Origin: Sphingobium sp. SYK-6
Lineage (GTDB): Bacteria > Pseudomonadota > Alphaproteobacteria > Sphingomonadales > Sphingomonadaceae
Length of the DNA stretch: 64,000 nucleotides
Assembly (NCBI RefSeq): GCF_000283515.1
Contig: NC_015976.1
Coordinates: forward strand, 3,566,501-3,630,500
Direction of reading: 5' to 3'
Position numbers and translations under genes: made by a program. This document shows positions 53,494 to 62,219 of the stretch, one piece after another. The notes below the pieces were generated by a model. It saw only the letters and a program-made list of their open reading frames with translations, was not told the DNA's origin and ran no database searches. The first letter of the stretch is position 1. The number at the start of each line of letters is the position of its first letter.

Positions 53494-54009
53494 TCAGCGC
53501 AGGCGCGCGCAGCCCAGCGCGGCCGCGTCGATGGCCGTGGCAGCGCCGCGCAGATCGTACCGGTCCGTGAAGGTGCCGCCGGCGCGGGCGCGGCCGGCAA
53601 TGCTCATCGTCCGCCCCGAGCGCATGGCGGCGATGATGGCGGCATCGGCTTTCCGGTCGCGCGCCCACACATCGGCGCCGCCGCCCGCGAGAGCGAAGCG
53701 CTGGTCCCCGATCGCCAGCGTCGCGCCGGAGCCGGCGGCGAGCTGGTGGCTGAGCCTGATGTTGATCTGGCCGCGCAGTCCGCGCTGCGGCCAGTAGCCC
53801 ACGGCCGCGAACGGTCGCCAGGGCGAGCCTTGCCAGCCGCCCGCCAGGGGCTGCGCGATGGCGAAGCAGCGCTTCTGTTCCGCATCGCGAAAGGCGCCCC
53901 AGCGCTGGAACACGCCAAGCACGTCCCGCCCGGCGGCCACAGCCGGCGCGACCAGCAGCGCGCTCGCCGCCAGGAGCCGAAACGCACGCGCCGGAACTCT
54001 GTGCCTCAT
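53494..54009 (-). CDS. Exported hypothetical protein (IalB/DUF1176-like, tentative)
   Basis: A 171-residue protein with a signal peptide ([20 protein letters not shown], cut near AVAAG). The mature part has [20 protein letters not shown] and a final [17 protein letters not shown] with two cysteines that could form a disulphide. The pattern W-x-A-F...RC.A at the start and ...GC at the end recalls invasion-associated-locus-B proteins, but I am not sure. It lies upstream of rlmN on the same strand and divergent from dnaN. Confidence 0.72.
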   Translation of the reverse strand: MRHRVPARAFRLLAASALLVAPAVAAGRDVLGVFQRWGAFRDAEQKRCFAIAQPLAGGWQGSPWRPFAAVGYWPQRGLRGQINIRLSHQLAAGSGATLAIGDQRFALAGGGADVWARDRKADAAIIAAMRSGRTMSIAGRARAGGTFTDRYDLRGAATAIDAAALGCARLR

Positions 54010-54183
54010 GCCAACAGGCCAAAGCGCAAAGCGCCGGCCATGACAAGGGCCGCCGGCGCGGCGCCCCCTTTTTCGGCCTGATGTCTTGCCCCAAGGCGCA
54101 ATTTCGATAAGGAAAGGACCTCCACGAGCGGACGCTTCCTGTCCGACTCCAGCAACCGCGCAAAGAAACGGATACCAAGAGGG

Positions 54184-55296
54184 ATGAAGGCCACCATCGA
54201 ACGTGCGACGCTGCTCCGCAGCCTCGGCCATGTCCAGTCGGTCGTGGAACGGCGCAACACGATCCCGATCCTGTCCAACGTCCTCATTGACGCGACGGGC
54301 GACGGTGCGATCAAGCTGATGGCGACCGACCTCGATCTCCAGATCGTCGAGAATGTGCAGGCGCAGGTGGATGTGCCCGGCGCGACCACGGTCTCCGCGC
54401 ACACCCTGTTCGACATCGTGCGCAAGCTGCCCGAAGGCAGCCAGGTGCGCCTCGAGGCCGCCGAGGGCAAGATGCTGGTGCAGGCCGGCCGCGCCCGGTT
54501 CAACCTGCAGACGCTTCCCCGCGACGACTTCCCGGTCATTGCCGAGGGCCCGCTGCCGACCAGTTTCGAGCTGCCGGCGACGGCGCTGGTGCAGATCATC
54601 GACAAGACGCGCTTCGCCATCTCGACCGAGGAAACGCGCTACTATCTGAACGGGATTTTCCTCCATGTGGCGGAAGACCCGGCGCCCGTGCTCAAGGCCG
54701 CCGCCACGGACGGCCATCGCCTCGCGCGCGTGACGGTGGCCCGCCCCGATGGCGCGGAAGGCATGCCCGACATCATCGTGCCGCGCAAATGCATCGCCGA
54801 GCTGCGCAAGCTGCTGGACGAAGTGGAAGGCAGCATTCATGTCGACCTCTCGCCCAGCAAGATCCGCTTCGATCTCGGCAATGCCGTGCTCACCAGCAAG
54901 CTGATCGACGGGACTTTCCCGGACTACAGCCGTGTCATCCCGACCGGTAACGACAAGCTGCTGAAGATCGATCCGCGCAGCTTCGAGGAAGGCGTGGACC
55001 GCGTGGCAACCATCGCCACCGAGAAGACCCGCGCGGTGAAGATGGCGCTGGAGAAGGACAAGGTGACGCTCTCCGTCACCAGCCCGGAAAACGGCACGGC
55101 CGCCGAGGAAGTCTCGGGCGACTATGACGCGCAGCCCATCGAGATCGGTTTCAATGCCCGCTATTTGCTGGACATATTAGGACAGATCGAAGGGGACTCG
55201 GTGGAAGTGCATCTGGCCGATGCGGCGGCACCGACGCTGATCCGCGAGAACGAGAAGGCGCAGGCCCTGTACGTGCTGATGCCGATGCGGGTGTAA
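54184..55296 (+). CDS. dnaN: DNA polymerase III beta subunit (sliding clamp)
   Basis: A 370-residue clamp with three similar domains: [20 protein letters not shown] at the start; [14 protein letters not shown] and [15 protein letters not shown] are conserved; and the last strand [10 protein letters not shown] ends the protein as in all DnaN. It holds the polymerase on DNA. dnaA and recF are not adjacent, as in many alphaproteobacteria. GGGATG-type weak ribosome site; the N-terminus matches the family. It stands alone, followed by a 531-base gap. Confidence 0.97.
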   Translation: MKATIERATLLRSLGHVQSVVERRNTIPILSNVLIDATGDGAIKLMATDLDLQIVENVQAQVDVPGATTVSAHTLFDIVRKLPEGSQVRLEAAEGKMLVQAGRARFNLQTLPRDDFPVIAEGPLPTSFELPATALVQIIDKTRFAISTEETRYYLNGIFLHVAEDPAPVLKAAATDGHRLARVTVARPDGAEGMPDIIVPRKCIAELRKLLDEVEGSIHVDLSPSKIRFDLGNAVLTSKLIDGTFPDYSRVIPTGNDKLLKIDPRSFEEGVDRVATIATEKTRAVKMALEKDKVTLSVTSPENGTAAEEVSGDYDAQPIEIGFNARYLLDILGQIEGDSVEVHLADAAAPTLIRENEKAQALYVLMPMRV

Positions 55297-55827
55297 GGGC
55301 CAGGCCGGCCTCGATAAATCCTTTTATAACAATTCATTAACTCCATATCGTCGTGTCGCCTGACGGGCGTCCGGCGTGTGGGGAGGCGCATGTGATGTCC
55401 CGCCATGATCCCGCATGAACGCGCGGGCGGGGCCCCGTCACGGCGGGCCTTGCGGATGATCGGGCGTGTATTTACCGGACAGTCTGGCCCGGTGCCTTTT
55501 CGCGCGCTGGCCGGCTGCGGATATGCCCGGCGCTGCGAGGCACTCCCCTCCCTCCGATCCGATTGATCCGCCCCGGGCGACGCGCCGTCACGAGGACAAA
55601 GCCGGGCCGGCAGCGCGTCGCTCGGGCGGCTCTTCCGCGTCCGGTCGGGCTGTCCCTCGCGGGCATGCGAAGCGCGATGCAGGGAGGGGCGCCTGTGCCG
55701 CCGGGCCTTCCCGATACCCCTCCCGGCTCGAAAATATATCCTTACCGATCAATTAATTAACACAATATAAGGCCTGTTGAACGTCGCCTTAACCCTTCTG
55801 CAACGGCTCTGATGGCATGGCGGGCCC
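55297..55827. other. 531-base region without a recognised gene
   Basis: Both ends are AT-rich (near 55315-55345 TTTTATAACAATTCATTAAC; near 55733-55775 a run with ATTAATTAA and AATATAAGG) and the middle is GC-rich with several short inverted repeats (for example around 55410-55455). The AT-rich right end is a plausible promoter zone for the GGDEF-EAL gene, with TTAATTAA 60 bases before its start. A 96-codon frame in the middle has no coding character. No DnaA-box cluster (TTATCCACA) was seen. Confidence 0.55.
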
Positions 55828-58494
55828 ATGAGCTTCGTCCGTCCCAAGGTGCCCTCGACGCAGGACAGTCGCCCGGACTGGTACGCCATGATCGGCGCTG
55901 CCGACGAGCATAACGGCGATTCGCTCGAGCAGCTCGCCAGGGCGCTGCGGCTGATCGCCACGAGCTGGCCCCTGCTGATGATCGCACGGGCGGTGCTGCT
56001 CGGCCAGGCGGTGGGCTGGTGGAACATCCAGGCCGCGCTCGTCCGGCCGGGCTTCCTGATCTTCCTCGGGGCGATTCTCGTCATCGATCTCGGCATCATG
56101 CTTGCACCGCGCCTTCCGGTGTTCGCGCGCCTGTCGCCCAACCAGCAACTGCTTGTCACCGCGCCCTTCGTCGCCCTCTCCAGCGCCGTGTTCGCGACAT
56201 CGGCCGCCGCCGCGCTGGGCAGCGACTTCTTCCGCCTCATGGTGGTGACGCTCACGCCCGCCCTGCTCGCCGTCGCCATCTTCGGCCGGCAGCGGCTGCT
56301 CAGCATCGCTTACGGGCTGGGCGGGGTCATCGCCTTCATCGGCAATATCCCGGTCATGGACCTGCTGACGCCCATGCTGGTCTTCGCGGCCGGCGTGACG
56401 ATCGTCATGGCGGTCGAGTTCCGGATCAGCCGCCGCGCGACGGCGCAACAGCGCGAGAACATGCTGACGGGCGACCAGGCCAAGGCCTTCCTCGTCGACC
56501 TGGAACAATCCGGGCGCGGCTGGTTCTGGGAAACCGACCGGGCCGGCAACATCACCTACATCTCCGAGACGCTCGCCGCACGGCTGGGCCGCGGCCAGCG
56601 GCAGCTCCTCGGCCGCCCCTTCGCGAGCCTGATCGCGCCGCCCGAGCCGGGAACACCCAATGAGGGCCAGCGCTCGCTCAGCTTCCATCTCTCCACCCGG
56701 ACGAGCTTCTGCGATCTCGCGGTGCGTGTTGCGGGGACGCAGGACGAGCTGTGGTGGTCGGTCTCGGGGCAGCCGGCGGTGACGCCATTCGGCCAGTTCC
56801 TGGGCTTTCGCGGCAGCGGCACGGACCTGACGGAGATGCGCCGCTCGCAAGCCGAGATCACGCGCCTCGCCAAGTTCGATTCGCTCACCGGCCTCGCGAA
56901 CCGCAGCCACATGCTCGCCACGCTGGAGCAGGCGCTGACCGAGCAGCGCGGCATCATGAGCGAATGCGCGCTTCTGCTGCTGGACCTCGACCGCTTCAAG
57001 GAAGTGAACGACACGATGGGCCACCCGGCCGGCGATGCCCTGCTGCGGCAGGTGGCGCAGCGGCTGCTCCGCCTTGTCGGCACGGACGGGAAGGTCGGGC
57101 GGCTGGGCGGCGACGAGTTCGAGATCCTGCTGCCGGGCCTGAGTGACCGGACCAGGCTGACCCGGCTGGCCAAAGCCATCATCGAGACGCTGTCCCAGCC
57201 TTATTCGATCGAGGGTAGCCAGGTGGTGATCGGCGCCTCCATCGGCATCGCCATCGCGCCGACCGACGGGAAGAATGCCGAGACGCTGACCCGCAATGCC
57301 GACCTGGCGCTTTATGCCGCCAAGGACGACGGGCGCGGCGCGTTCCGCTACTTCGCGCCCGCCATGCATGCCGATGCCGAGGACCGGCGCCAGCTGGAGC
57401 AGGACCTGCGGCTCGCCATCGCGGCGCGCACCCTGCGCATCGACTATCAGCCGGTGGTCTGCGCCAGCAGCGAGAAAATCACCGGCTTTGAAGCGCTGAT
57501 CCGCTGGGACCATCCCGAGCGCGGCACCATTTCACCTGCCGCCTTCATCCCCATCGCGGAAGAGGCCGGCCTCATCGGCGCGATTGGCGAATGGGTGATC
57601 CGCACCGCGTGCACCGATGCCGCCGGATGGCCGGAAGGCACGCGCGTCGCCGTCAACGTCTCCCCCATCCAGTTCGCGAACCCGGGCTTCCCCTCGCTCA
57701 TCATGAGCGCGCTCGCCATGGCCGGGCTCTCCGCCAACCGGCTCGAACTCGAGATCACCGAGAGCGTCTTCCTTGCCGACGGTGCGGACACGGACGGCAT
57801 GTTCACCGCGATCAAGAATCTCGGCGTCCGCCTTGCCCTCGACGATTTCGGCACGGGCTATTCGGCGCTCGGCTATCTCAAGCACGCGCCGTTCGACAAG
57901 ATCAAGATCGACCAGAGCTTCGTGCGCGGCGCCGCCATCAAGGGCAGCCGCAATGCCGCGATCGTCAAGTCGATCGTGAGCCTGGCCGAAGCGCTGGGCA
58001 TGGAAACCACGGCGGAAGGCGCCGAGACGATGGACGAGCTGGCGCTCATCCGCTCGCTGGGCTGCAGCCATGTGCAGGGCTTCGTCTACGGCGCGCCGGT
58101 GGATGCCGCCGGGGTGCGCGCCATGCTCGCCGCGGGCAAGGGCCATGCCGAAGCCTCGGGCCACAAGGCGAGCCGGGAACCGCGCATGGCGATGCTGCGC
58201 TCCGTCACGCTCATGCACGATGGCCATAGCTACCCCGCCCGCATCCGGAACATCTCCTCGCGCGGGGCGATGGTCGAGGGACTGGTCGACGTGCCCACCG
58301 GCACGGTATTCGAGATCGAGCTCATCAAGGGCTACACCGCGCAAGGCACATGCCGCTGGTCCGAAGGGGAGCGCATGGGCATCGAGTTCGCCGCCGCCAT
58401 CGACGTCGAGCGCCTGCGCGCGCCGGCCGAGAAGGAAAAGGTGGTGACCGACATCCCGGACTTCTATCGCGAAGGCTGGCGGCAGGCGGGCTAG
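55828..58494 (+). CDS. Membrane GGDEF-EAL protein with PAS and PilZ domains
   Basis: An 888-residue c-di-GMP enzyme. Residues about 40-200 hold five to six hydrophobic segments. A PAS domain (about 215-340; RGWFWETDRAGNITYISETL) precedes a GGDEF domain with the intact motif GGDEF (427-431). The EAL domain has FEALIRW (555-557), ITESV and LDDFGTGYSALGYL intact. A C-terminal PilZ-like domain (about 790-870; YPARIRNISSRGAMVEG) may bind c-di-GMP. Both catalytic motifs appear intact, so it may be bifunctional. The stop TAG is formed by repeat element A copy 4. Confidence 0.93.
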   Translation: MSFVRPKVPSTQDSRPDWYAMIGAADEHNGDSLEQLARALRLIATSWPLLMIARAVLLGQAVGWWNIQAALVRPGFLIFLGAILVIDLGIMLAPRLPVFARLSPNQQLLVTAPFVALSSAVFATSAAAALGSDFFRLMVVTLTPALLAVAIFGRQRLLSIAYGLGGVIAFIGNIPVMDLLTPMLVFAAGVTIVMAVEFRISRRATAQQRENMLTGDQAKAFLVDLEQSGRGWFWETDRAGNITYISETLAARLGRGQRQLLGRPFASLIAPPEPGTPNEGQRSLSFHLSTRTSFCDLAVRVAGTQDELWWSVSGQPAVTPFGQFLGFRGSGTDLTEMRRSQAEITRLAKFDSLTGLANRSHMLATLEQALTEQRGIMSECALLLLDLDRFKEVNDTMGHPAGDALLRQVAQRLLRLVGTDGKVGRLGGDEFEILLPGLSDRTRLTRLAKAIIETLSQPYSIEGSQVVIGASIGIAIAPTDGKNAETLTRNADLALYAAKDDGRGAFRYFAPAMHADAEDRRQLEQDLRLAIAARTLRIDYQPVVCASSEKITGFEALIRWDHPERGTISPAAFIPIAEEAGLIGAIGEWVIRTACTDAAGWPEGTRVAVNVSPIQFANPGFPSLIMSALAMAGLSANRLELEITESVFLADGADTDGMFTAIKNLGVRLALDDFGTGYSALGYLKHAPFDKIKIDQSFVRGAAIKGSRNAAIVKSIVSLAEALGMETTAEGAETMDELALIRSLGCSHVQGFVYGAPVDAAGVRAMLAAGKGHAEASGHKASREPRMAMLRSVTLMHDGHSYPARIRNISSRGAMVEGLVDVPTGTVFEIELIKGYTAQGTCRWSEGERMGIEFAAAIDVERLRAPAEKEKVVTDIPDFYREGWRQAG

Positions 58495-58646
58495 GTCTAA
58501 TCGACATTGTCCTGCGGACGCCTTCAGCTCCAGCGCTAGCGGCCTGCAAATAGCGGTTTGCCGGGCTCGCGGCGCTCACATGGCTCGCATGGGGTTGCGC
58601 TCCGGGTCCTGAACATCATCATAATGCCACGCCATCGTCTGGATGA
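58492..58646. repeat. Palindromic element A, copy 4 (diverged)
   Basis: It begins TAGGTCTAATCGACATT at the stop codon of the GGDEF-EAL gene. CTGCAAATAGCGGTTT, GGCGCTCAC, CCGGGTCC and GCCACGCCATCGTCTGGATG line up in order with the inverse complement of copy 1. The outer part of the right arm is missing, and a different inverted repeat (element C) begins 5 bases further on. No gene in the gap 58495-58827. Confidence 0.75.
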
Positions 58647-58650
58647 CTCT

Positions 58651-58740
58651 CGTCACCCCGGGCTTGCCCCGGGGTCCCGCTTTCTGTCGGGCTGGCCGAT
58701 AAAGAAGGCAGCTGGACCCCGGATCAGGTCCGGGGTGACG
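58651..58740. repeat. Inverted repeat element C
   Basis: CGTCACCCCGGGCTTGCCCC plus seven bases (58651-58677) and the inverse complement at 58714-58740 match over 27 positions with a few differences; each arm also contains its own CCCCGG..CCGGGG palindrome. It resembles dispersed repeats in sphingomonads and lies directly beside element A copy 4, possibly inserted into its right arm. Confidence 0.8.
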
Positions 58741-58827
58741 GCGTGAGTAGTTGGGGGACTGGCGCCGCGCCCTTTGTCGCCGCCTCCCATGTCGACACAT
58801 CCCTGAGCGCTCGATAAGGGTCGGGCG

Positions 58828-59388
58828 GTGAGCTTTCTGGAGATCCTTGCTGTCGGTCTGGGACTGACGAACATCATCCTCATCGTCCGTCGCAGCCTGT
58901 GGAATTATCCGGCGGGCATCGCGATGGTGACGCTGTATTTCTTCATCTTCGCGCAGGCCCGGCTGTATAGCGACGCGCTGTTGCAGATCTTCTTCCTCGT
59001 GCTGAATGCCTATGGCTGGGTGAACTGGCGGCGGGCGCAATCCGGCGGGGACGTGCCGGTCCGCTGGCTGGGCGGGCGGGGGCTGGCCGTCTGGGGCGCC
59101 ATTGCCCTGGCCGCGAGCCTGCTCTGGGGCCTGCTCATGCATCGCCAGACGGACGCGGCGTTCCCTTACTGGGACGCTGCCGTGGCGATGCTGAGCGTGA
59201 CCGCGCAATTGCTGATGGCCCGGCGCTATATCGACAACTGGGCCTTCTGGATCCTCGTCGATTGCCTTGCCATCCCGCTTTACTGGATGCGCGGGCTGCA
59301 TCTGACGGCCGGGCTTTACGTGGTCTTCCTCGCGCTCTCGATCGCGGGGCTGATCGCCTGGACGCGGGCGCGGAGAGCGGCGGCATGA
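58828..59388 (+). CDS. pnuC: Nicotinamide riboside transporter, PnuC family
   Basis: A 186-residue membrane protein with six hydrophobic segments. LWNYPAGIAMVTLYFFIFAQ, YSDALLQIFFLVLNAYGWVN and WWxx-type NWAFWILVDCLAIPLYWMRG are PnuC motifs, with aromatic and Asn residues that bind the nicotinamide moiety. The start is GTG with AAGGG upstream. The stop overlaps the next ATG (ATGA), so import and phosphorylation of the substrate are coupled. Confidence 0.92.
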   Translation: MSFLEILAVGLGLTNIILIVRRSLWNYPAGIAMVTLYFFIFAQARLYSDALLQIFFLVLNAYGWVNWRRAQSGGDVPVRWLGGRGLAVWGAIALAASLLWGLLMHRQTDAAFPYWDAAVAMLSVTAQLLMARRYIDNWAFWILVDCLAIPLYWMRGLHLTAGLYVVFLALSIAGLIAWTRARRAAA

Positions 59389-59912
59389 GCGTGCCGAGCG
59401 TGGTCCTGCACGGGCCGGAAAGCACGGGCAAGTCGACGCTGGCGCAGCGGCTCGCGGCGCATTGGGGCACGGTGGACGTCCCCGAATATGGCCGCACTTA
59501 TTGCGAGGCGCATGGCACCGACCTGACGCCGGAGGACCTGATCGCGATCATGGACGGGCATGTCGCGGCGCGCCGGGCGATCGAGCCGCGCGCGCGGGGG
59601 CTGCTGATCCAGGATACCGACCCGGTGATGACGGCGGCCTGGAGCATGATGCTGTTCGGCCACCGCATCGCGGCGCTGGACGCCTTTACGGAGGTGGGCG
59701 CGCTCTATCTGCTCATGGACATCGACTTGCCGTGGATAGGCGATGAGGTGCGCATGTTCCCGGATGCGGCGGACCAGCGGCGCTTCTACGCGCTCTGCGA
59801 GGCGGAACTGGTGCGGCGGGCGCTGCCTTATGTGCGGATCTCCGGCGATGGCGAGCAACGCTTCGCGCGGGCGGTGGCGGCGGTGGACGCGGCGGGGCTG
59901 GTGGCGCGCTGA
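59385..59912 (+). CDS. NadR-like nicotinamide riboside kinase (AAA ATPase)
   Basis: A 175-residue P-loop kinase: VVLHGPESTGKSTLAQRLAA at the N-terminus (Walker A), VDVPEYGRTYCEAHGTDLTP, GLLIQDTDPVMTAAWSMMLF and YLLMDIDLPWIGDEVRMFPD. These are the motifs of the kinase domain of NadR, without its helix-turn-helix or adenylyltransferase parts. It likely phosphorylates nicotinamide riboside imported by PnuC to make NMN for NAD. Translationally coupled to pnuC. Confidence 0.88.
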   Translation: MSVPSVVLHGPESTGKSTLAQRLAAHWGTVDVPEYGRTYCEAHGTDLTPEDLIAIMDGHVAARRAIEPRARGLLIQDTDPVMTAAWSMMLFGHRIAALDAFTEVGALYLLMDIDLPWIGDEVRMFPDAADQRRFYALCEAELVRRALPYVRISGDGEQRFARAVAAVDAAGLVAR

Positions 59913-60008
59913 GCGGCCGGGCGCCGGACGATCATGAAATCGTATACAATCGCTTGACCTGCGCCGCGCGCGGTGGAAGGCTGCGCGCTTCAACCGGGCA
60001 GGGAACGC

Positions 60009-61943
60009 ATGGCCAGCATCACGCAGAGTGAAGACGATCGTCTCGGCATGACCAGCGCCGTCACGCGGCGCGACCTCATCAATGGCGCGCTGGCGGGGGC
60101 CGGCGCCATGCTGATGGCGGGTGCGGGCGGCAGCGCCGCGCACGCGGGCGAGGCAGGCGCCGACGCGATCAGCGGCTATGGCGGCGTGGGCGACTATGCC
60201 TCGTCCAACGGCAACACGCTGCCGGTGATGAACGCCGCGCACGGCATCCGCGACGCGCTTTACGAAGGCTGGGAGGACGCACCGGCCAGCGAGCATTACG
60301 ATCTGGTGATCGTGGGCGGCGGGCCGAGCGGGCTGATGGCCGCGCATGAATTCGCGAAGCTCACGGGCGGGGGCAAGCGCTGCCTGATCCTGGAAAATCA
60401 CGACGTCTTCGGCGGCGCCTCCCGCCAGAATGACTTTCTGGTCGAGGGCGTGCATCTCACCGGCCCGCAGGCGGCGAACGGCTTCCTCATTCCCGAGGCC
60501 GGATCGGGCACGCAGATGGACGGGCTGTTCGACGAGCTGGGGCTGCCGCGTCATTATGAATTCGGCGCGCTCGCCCCCGGCATCACCCCGGTGCGCTGCG
60601 CGACGGACAATTATGCGCCGATGGACGGGCTGGCCGAGAGCGAAGTCGACGTCGCTTATTATTTCGACCGGGGCGACGGCGCGGCGGGGCCGACATGGCG
60701 GCGCAACATCTGGGCGAACGCGCTTGCCGAGACGCCATTCCCGCTCGCGCTGCGGCGCGACCTGCTCGCCTGGCGCGCCGGATCGCAGGAAGGCGACCCG
60801 CCGCCCGAGCTGCTCGACCGGATGAGCTATCGCCAGTATCTCGAGGAGCTCAAGGGCTTCGACCCGGGCGTGACGCGCGTGGCGCGGCCGCACACCAGCC
60901 TGCTGACCGGCGTGAGCCCCGATGCCGTGTCCGCCCGCGCCGCGCGCATCTATGTGCGGCCGACCCCGCGCATGGACCCCTCCTTCCCCGGCGGCAACAG
61001 CGTGCTGGCGCGCGCGCTGGTGAAGAAGCTCGTGCCCGAGGGCATCGAAGGCGAGGACCGGTTCGCGGACGTGGCGCGCCGGCCGATCCGCTTCGCGGCG
61101 CTGGACCGGCCGGGGCAAGCCACCCGCATCCGCCTTGGCGCGACGGTCTTCTCCGTGCGGCATCGCCCCGGGGGCACGGGCACCGGGGGGACGGGCACCG
61201 GGGGAACGGGCGCCGGGGGCACGGGCGTGGACGTCGCTTATGTGAAGGGCGGCAAGCCCGCGCGGATCACCGCCGGCGCGGTCGTCATGGCAAGCGGGGG
61301 CTGGGTGACGCGCCGCGTGGTCGCGGACCTGCCGCCCGAGATTGCCGAGGCTTATGCGCAGTTCGTCCATGCGCCCGCGCTGGTCGTCAATGTCGCGCTC
61401 ACCAACTGGCGGTTCCTCCACCGGCTCGGCGCCTCGGCGGCGCGCTGGTTCGACGATGAGGGCATGTTCGGATTCGTCGGCAATATCAGGCGGCCGATGC
61501 TGATCGACGGCAGCGCGCCGGCGCTGGACCCGGACAAGCCCGCGCTCTTCACGCTCTACACCGGCCTCTATTCACCGGGCGAGGCGGACGCGCGGATGCA
61601 GGCGACCGCGCACCGCATGCGCCTCATGGCGACGCCCTATGCCGACTATGAACGCACCATCCGCGCGCAGATGACGCATCTGTTCGGCCCGACCGGCTTC
61701 GACGCGAAGCGGGACATCGCCGGCATCGTGCTCAACCGCTGGGGACACGCGCGCGTGGTGCAATATCCCGGCTTCTTCTACGGCGCGGACGGCCGGCCCG
61801 GCCCGCGCGAGATCGTCGCCCGGGGCTTCGGCCAGATCATCATCGCCCACTCCGAACTGGAAGGCGCGCAGAACTACACCGGCGCCTTCAAGCACGGCGC
61901 CCGCGCCGCAAGGGAGGCCGCAGCGCGGCTGGGGCTGGGGTGA
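60009..61943 (+). CDS. Tat-exported FAD-dependent amine oxidase, spermidine-dehydrogenase-like
   Basis: A 644-residue flavoprotein. The N-terminus includes VTRRDLINGALAGAGAMLM, a Tat signal. The FAD site is YDLVIVGGGPSGLMAAHEF, followed by HDVFGGASRQNDFLVEGVHL. RMDPSFPGGNSVLARALVKK and GIRDALYEGW match spermidine dehydrogenase (SpdH) proteins. It may oxidise polyamines in the periplasm; substrate by similarity only. A 20-residue Gly-Thr repeat (coded by 61168-61227) interrupts the middle. A short GC-rich leader contains GGGAACGC before the ATG. Confidence 0.85.
   Translation: MASITQSEDDRLGMTSAVTRRDLINGALAGAGAMLMAGAGGSAAHAGEAGADAISGYGGVGDYASSNGNTLPVMNAAHGIRDALYEGWEDAPASEHYDLVIVGGGPSGLMAAHEFAKLTGGGKRCLILENHDVFGGASRQNDFLVEGVHLTGPQAANGFLIPEAGSGTQMDGLFDELGLPRHYEFGALAPGITPVRCATDNYAPMDGLAESEVDVAYYFDRGDGAAGPTWRRNIWANALAETPFPLALRRDLLAWRAGSQEGDPPPELLDRMSYRQYLEELKGFDPGVTRVARPHTSLLTGVSPDAVSARAARIYVRPTPRMDPSFPGGNSVLARALVKKLVPEGIEGEDRFADVARRPIRFAALDRPGQATRIRLGATVFSVRHRPGGTGTGGTGTGGTGAGGTGVDVAYVKGGKPARITAGAVVMASGGWVTRRVVADLPPEIAEAYAQFVHAPALVVNVALTNWRFLHRLGASAARWFDDEGMFGFVGNIRRPMLIDGSAPALDPDKPALFTLYTGLYSPGEADARMQATAHRMRLMATPYADYERTIRAQMTHLFGPTGFDAKRDIAGIVLNRWGHARVVQYPGFFYGADGRPGPREIVARGFGQIIIAHSELEGAQNYTGAFKHGARAAREAAARLGLG
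61168..61227 (+). repeat. Four 15-bp tandem repeats inside the SpdH-like gene
   Basis: CCGGGGGCACGGGCA and three near-identical units (61168, 61183, 61198, 61213) code for a repeated Pro/Thr/Ala-Gly-Gly-Thr-Gly. The frame is kept. The units differ at one or two bases, so the array is not very recent. Probably a surface loop that tolerates length change. Confidence 0.85.
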
Positions 61944-62219
61944 GGGGGTTGGGGGGGCTGGGGGGATAGGGCGAGGCATGATCGCCGTTGGTGGACTGGG
62001 CCGCGTGGATAGATGTGATCGGCGGAAATTCACGCTCTCGGGACTGGAGCTATTCCGCAAATGGGACAAACCCCCTCGTTCTCGACACACAAAGTGCTGT
62101 GCGGGAAAGCCCCAGACCGGGGCGCCGATATCTACCATGAAAAGCCCTCTGTAAGGAATGCAGGGCTTCCGCTACACTTGGCCGCCAACTTGATAACGAT
62201 GAAATGATTCCGAGGGACT
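61942..62219 (+). other. Gap with a G-rich run, boundary between host-like and lower-GC sequence
   Basis: Right after the SpdH-like stop, GGGGG, GGGGGGG, GGGGGG and GGG follow one another within 30 bases (61943-61971), a potential G-quadruplex. From about 62020 onward the sequence becomes visibly richer in A and T. No gene, tRNA or clear attachment repeat is visible up to 62219. GAGGGA near 62212 is the ribosome site of the TIR-NTPase. Confidence 0.6.

Noticed and set aside
55466-55756. A 96-codon frame in the gap after dnaN
   Set aside because: No ribosome site, no recognisable family, irregular third-position composition.
55297-55827. Chromosomal origin next to dnaN
   Set aside because: No DnaA-box cluster or GATC/AT-rich unwinding array typical of oriC; in many alphaproteobacteria oriC is not beside dnaN.
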